Origin: an uncultured Bacteroidales bacterium
Lineage (GTDB): Bacteria > Bacteroidota > Bacteroidia > Bacteroidales > Muribaculaceae
Reading direction: 5' to 3'
Assembly: GCA_900554845.1 (NCBI GenBank)
Contig: USIY01000125.1
Location: 1 to 6,713, forward strand
Length of the DNA stretch: 6,713 nt
This document shows, piece after piece, positions 4,729 through 6,713 of this stretch; the stretch's first letter is position 1; each line of letters opens with the position of its first letter. The position numbers were made by a program, and so were the translations under genes. The notes under the pieces were generated by a model. The model ran no database searches, had not been told where the DNA came from, and saw only the letters and a program-made list of their open reading frames with translations.

Positions 4729-6713
4729 TCACTTCATCCTTACATTCAGAAAATCGGCGATCTTTCGGAACAGCATCGTACGAGCGTTGCACAGAGGCAA
4801 GCTGTGCTCGAATCCCGTCAAGGCCATCATGTCGAACAGTTGTCCTTCCGAATAGAGTTTTGAAGTATATTTTAAAGTATTGTAGAAATGCACATTGTCA
4901 TCGCTTGTTCCGGACATTATCAGGAGATGGCCCTTGACGTTCTGCGTGCGGTTCAACGCAGACGACGTCTCGTAACCGGACTGGTTCTGTCCCGGCGTCA
5001 GCATATATCTTTCAGTATAAATAGAGTCGTAGAAATGCCAGTCGGTGACAGGAGCCATCGCGATTCCGGCCTTGAACTTACAAGCGGGATCACCGAGCTC
5101 CATAAGGGTCATATACCCGCCGTAACTCCATCCGAAGCACGCGGTGCGTTCGGCGTCGATATACGACTGCCGTGACATCCATTCCGCGCCGGCGAGCTGA
5201 TCCTGAGTCTCCAGCACTCCGAGCTGCTTGTAGACGCATGTGGCCCAATTACGGTCACGGTTGCCTGTTCCGCGTCCGTCGACAGCCACCACAACATATC
5301 CCTGAGACGCCAGGTAATAGATGCCTTCCATACGCCATGCGTTAAGCACCTCCTGGGAGTCCGGGCCGTTGTACTGGTACATAAGCAACGGATATTTTTT
5401 ATTCCGGTCGAATCCGATCGGCTTGATCATGAACGCATTCATCTCCTGACCCGCTGCATTGGGTATCCTCAGGAATTCCTTCTTCGGGGCAGAGGCATAC
5501 TTGGCGGCGTAAGCGGCGTTGTTCTCCACCTCCACCAAAGTCTTGCCCTTGTTGTCGCAAATGGTATAGACGGGAGGAGTCAAGGCATCGCTGTAGGACC
5601 GCAGATAATATTTGCAATCCTTACTGAACCACGCGGTCTCCGTACCGGGCTGATTGTTCAGCAAAGTCACTTTGCCTTTCAAGTCGACGGAAGCAAGATT
5701 CCTGTTGATCGCTCCGAGTTGCGTGGTGCGGATATACGCTGTTCCGGTCTGAGGATCCCTGCCGTAATAATCAGTGACGTTCCATTCGCCGCTTGTCAGC
5801 GTACGGCGCAGATTGCCGTTGTAGTCATATTCGTACAGATGGCGATATCCGCTTCTTTCGCTTCCTATGACAAAAGTTTTGTCGCCGTAATCCACCATCT
5901 GGTAAGCCGAAGGACTAAGCCACGCGTCGCTTTTCTCCGAGTACACGAGCCGCGCCACAGTGCTTCCGGGATTCACCTTGTAAAGTCTCAGGTCATTCTG
6001 GTCACGGTTCAGCACCATCACCATCAGATTCTCGCCCGCACCGTCGAAATCAATGGCGGGGACATAATCCGCTCCGATCTCGATATCCATCTTTTTTGTG
6101 GTCTGATTATCCACATTGTAGGCCATCACCTCCACCGTTGAATTGGGAGCGCCGGCCAACGGATACTTGTAGGAATAAGCCTCCGGGTATGCGTCGGACA
6201 ACGGTTTGTCCTCGCAATAAGATTTATAGACATCGAAGTTATAGACCGGCACCTGGCTTTCATCGAATCTGATATAGGCCAATGTGTTGTCGTCTTTGCT
6301 CCAACGCATAGCGGTCTGCATTCCGAATTCCTCCTCGTACGCCCAGTCGGGTATGCCGTTTATAATCTTACGCTCGGCGCCGTCCTTGGTTATTGCTTTG
6401 TCGGATCCGTAATCCAGACTCGCTATCCAGATGTTGTTGTCGCGCATATATGCCACCTGCCGGCCGTCATGACTTAAAGTGGCGCCTCTTTGCGGTCCTC
6501 CGGCCGATACCCGCTGGATTGTCCCGCGGAAAGTATCGTAAACGTAGTACTCTGCAGTGAAAGAATGACGATATATCTTGTTCACTTCGTTCCACAACAG
6601 CACTTTACGTCCGTTTTCTGAGACTGAGTAGCCGTCGAAACCGTCAATCTTCACATCCCCTTTCTGGGAATCGAGAGAGAAGAGAGTACCTGTCTTTTTA
6701 CCGGTTTTATAGC
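4729..6713 (-). CDS. Dipeptidyl peptidase IV (S9B serine peptidase), 5' end cut off
   Basis: Removes N-terminal dipeptides, typically X-Pro or X-Ala, from peptides; in Bacteroidales it acts in the envelope. The reading frame stays open through the right edge, so the start and any signal peptide lie outside; 660 residues are visible of perhaps 720-740. Numbering from the first full codon, residues to about 410 form the beta-propeller, containing DWAYEEEF whose Glu127-Glu128 pair matches the glutamates that grip the substrate amino terminus in DPP IV. The rest is the alpha/beta hydrolase domain: Tyr447 in QYNGP (oxyanion), DGRGTG, nucleophile Ser529 in GWSYGGY, PVTDWHFYDSIYTERYM, Asp604 in GTSDDNVHF and His636 in GFEHSLP. 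All catalytic residues are present. The GTG at 6654 is internal, not the start, because clear coding sequence precedes it. It is the first gene of the operon seen here. Confidence 0.94.
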   Translation of the reverse strand, partial: YKTGKKTGTLFSLDSQKGDVKIDGFDGYSVSENGRKVLLWNEVNKIYRHSFTAEYYVYDTFRGTIQRVSAGGPQRGATLSHDGRQVAYMRDNNIWIASLDYGSDKAITKDGAERKIINGIPDWAYEEEFGMQTAMRWSKDDNTLAYIRFDESQVPVYNFDVYKSYCEDKPLSDAYPEAYSYKYPLAGAPNSTVEVMAYNVDNQTTKKMDIEIGADYVPAIDFDGAGENLMVMVLNRDQNDLRLYKVNPGSTVARLVYSEKSDAWLSPSAYQMVDYGDKTFVIGSERSGYRHLYEYDYNGNLRRTLTSGEWNVTDYYGRDPQTGTAYIRTTQLGAINRNLASVDLKGKVTLLNNQPGTETAWFSKDCKYYLRSYSDALTPPVYTICDNKGKTLVEVENNAAYAAKYASAPKKEFLRIPNAAGQEMNAFMIKPIGFDRNKKYPLLMYQYNGPDSQEVLNAWRMEGIYYLASQGYVVVAVDGRGTGNRDRNWATCVYKQLGVLETQDQLAGAEWMSRQSYIDAERTACFGWSYGGYMTLMELGDPACKFKAGIAMAPVTDWHFYDSIYTERYMLTPGQNQSGYETSSALNRTQNVKGHLLIMSGTSDDNVHFYNTLKYTSKLYSEGQLFDMMALTGFEHSLPLCNARTMLFRKIADFLNVRMK

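Noticed and set aside
6652..6654. GTG as the start of the DPP IV gene
   Set aside because: The frame continues upstream to the window edge with 19 more plausible DPP IV residues, so the true start is outside.

Overview
The window reads as ordinary chromosomal DNA of a member of the Bacteroidales (Bacteroides/Muribaculaceae type). The evidence is the Bacteroidetes-style MetX, a MiaA of the GTGKDL variant, a DPP IV with the DW-x-YEEE signature, mostly weak Shine-Dalgarno sites, and a base composition that looks near 50% GC by eye. The genus cannot be named from this stretch.

All six supported genes lie on the minus strand. In transcription order (right to left) they are: a dipeptidyl peptidase IV whose 5' end is cut by the right edge (4729-6713); an unrecognised polytopic membrane protein (3335-4690); a MiaA-type tRNA dimethylallyltransferase (2406-3347, GTG start preferred over a longer ATG form); a low-molecular-weight protein tyrosine phosphatase (1868-2392); and MetX homoserine O-acyltransferase (860-1867). 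Gaps between these five are 38 nt, a 13-nt overlap, 13 nt and 0 nt, so they look like one operon. It ends in a strong 14-bp hairpin (819-854). Past the terminator a separate small gene encodes a SRPBCC/START-like protein (221-736). The last 220 bp hold only hairpins and short repeats.

The genes do not form an obvious pathway. They combine peptide breakdown in the envelope (DPP IV), tRNA modification (MiaA), phosphotyrosine signalling (phosphatase) and methionine synthesis (MetX), which looks like a housekeeping operon. The points worth a second look are the phosphatase-metX junction, where one in-frame TAA is followed at once by a GTG start; the unrecognised membrane protein with a CxxC loop; and a set of competing hairpins downstream of the SRPBCC gene. 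I see no defence system, CRISPR array, insertion sequence, tRNA or rRNA gene here.
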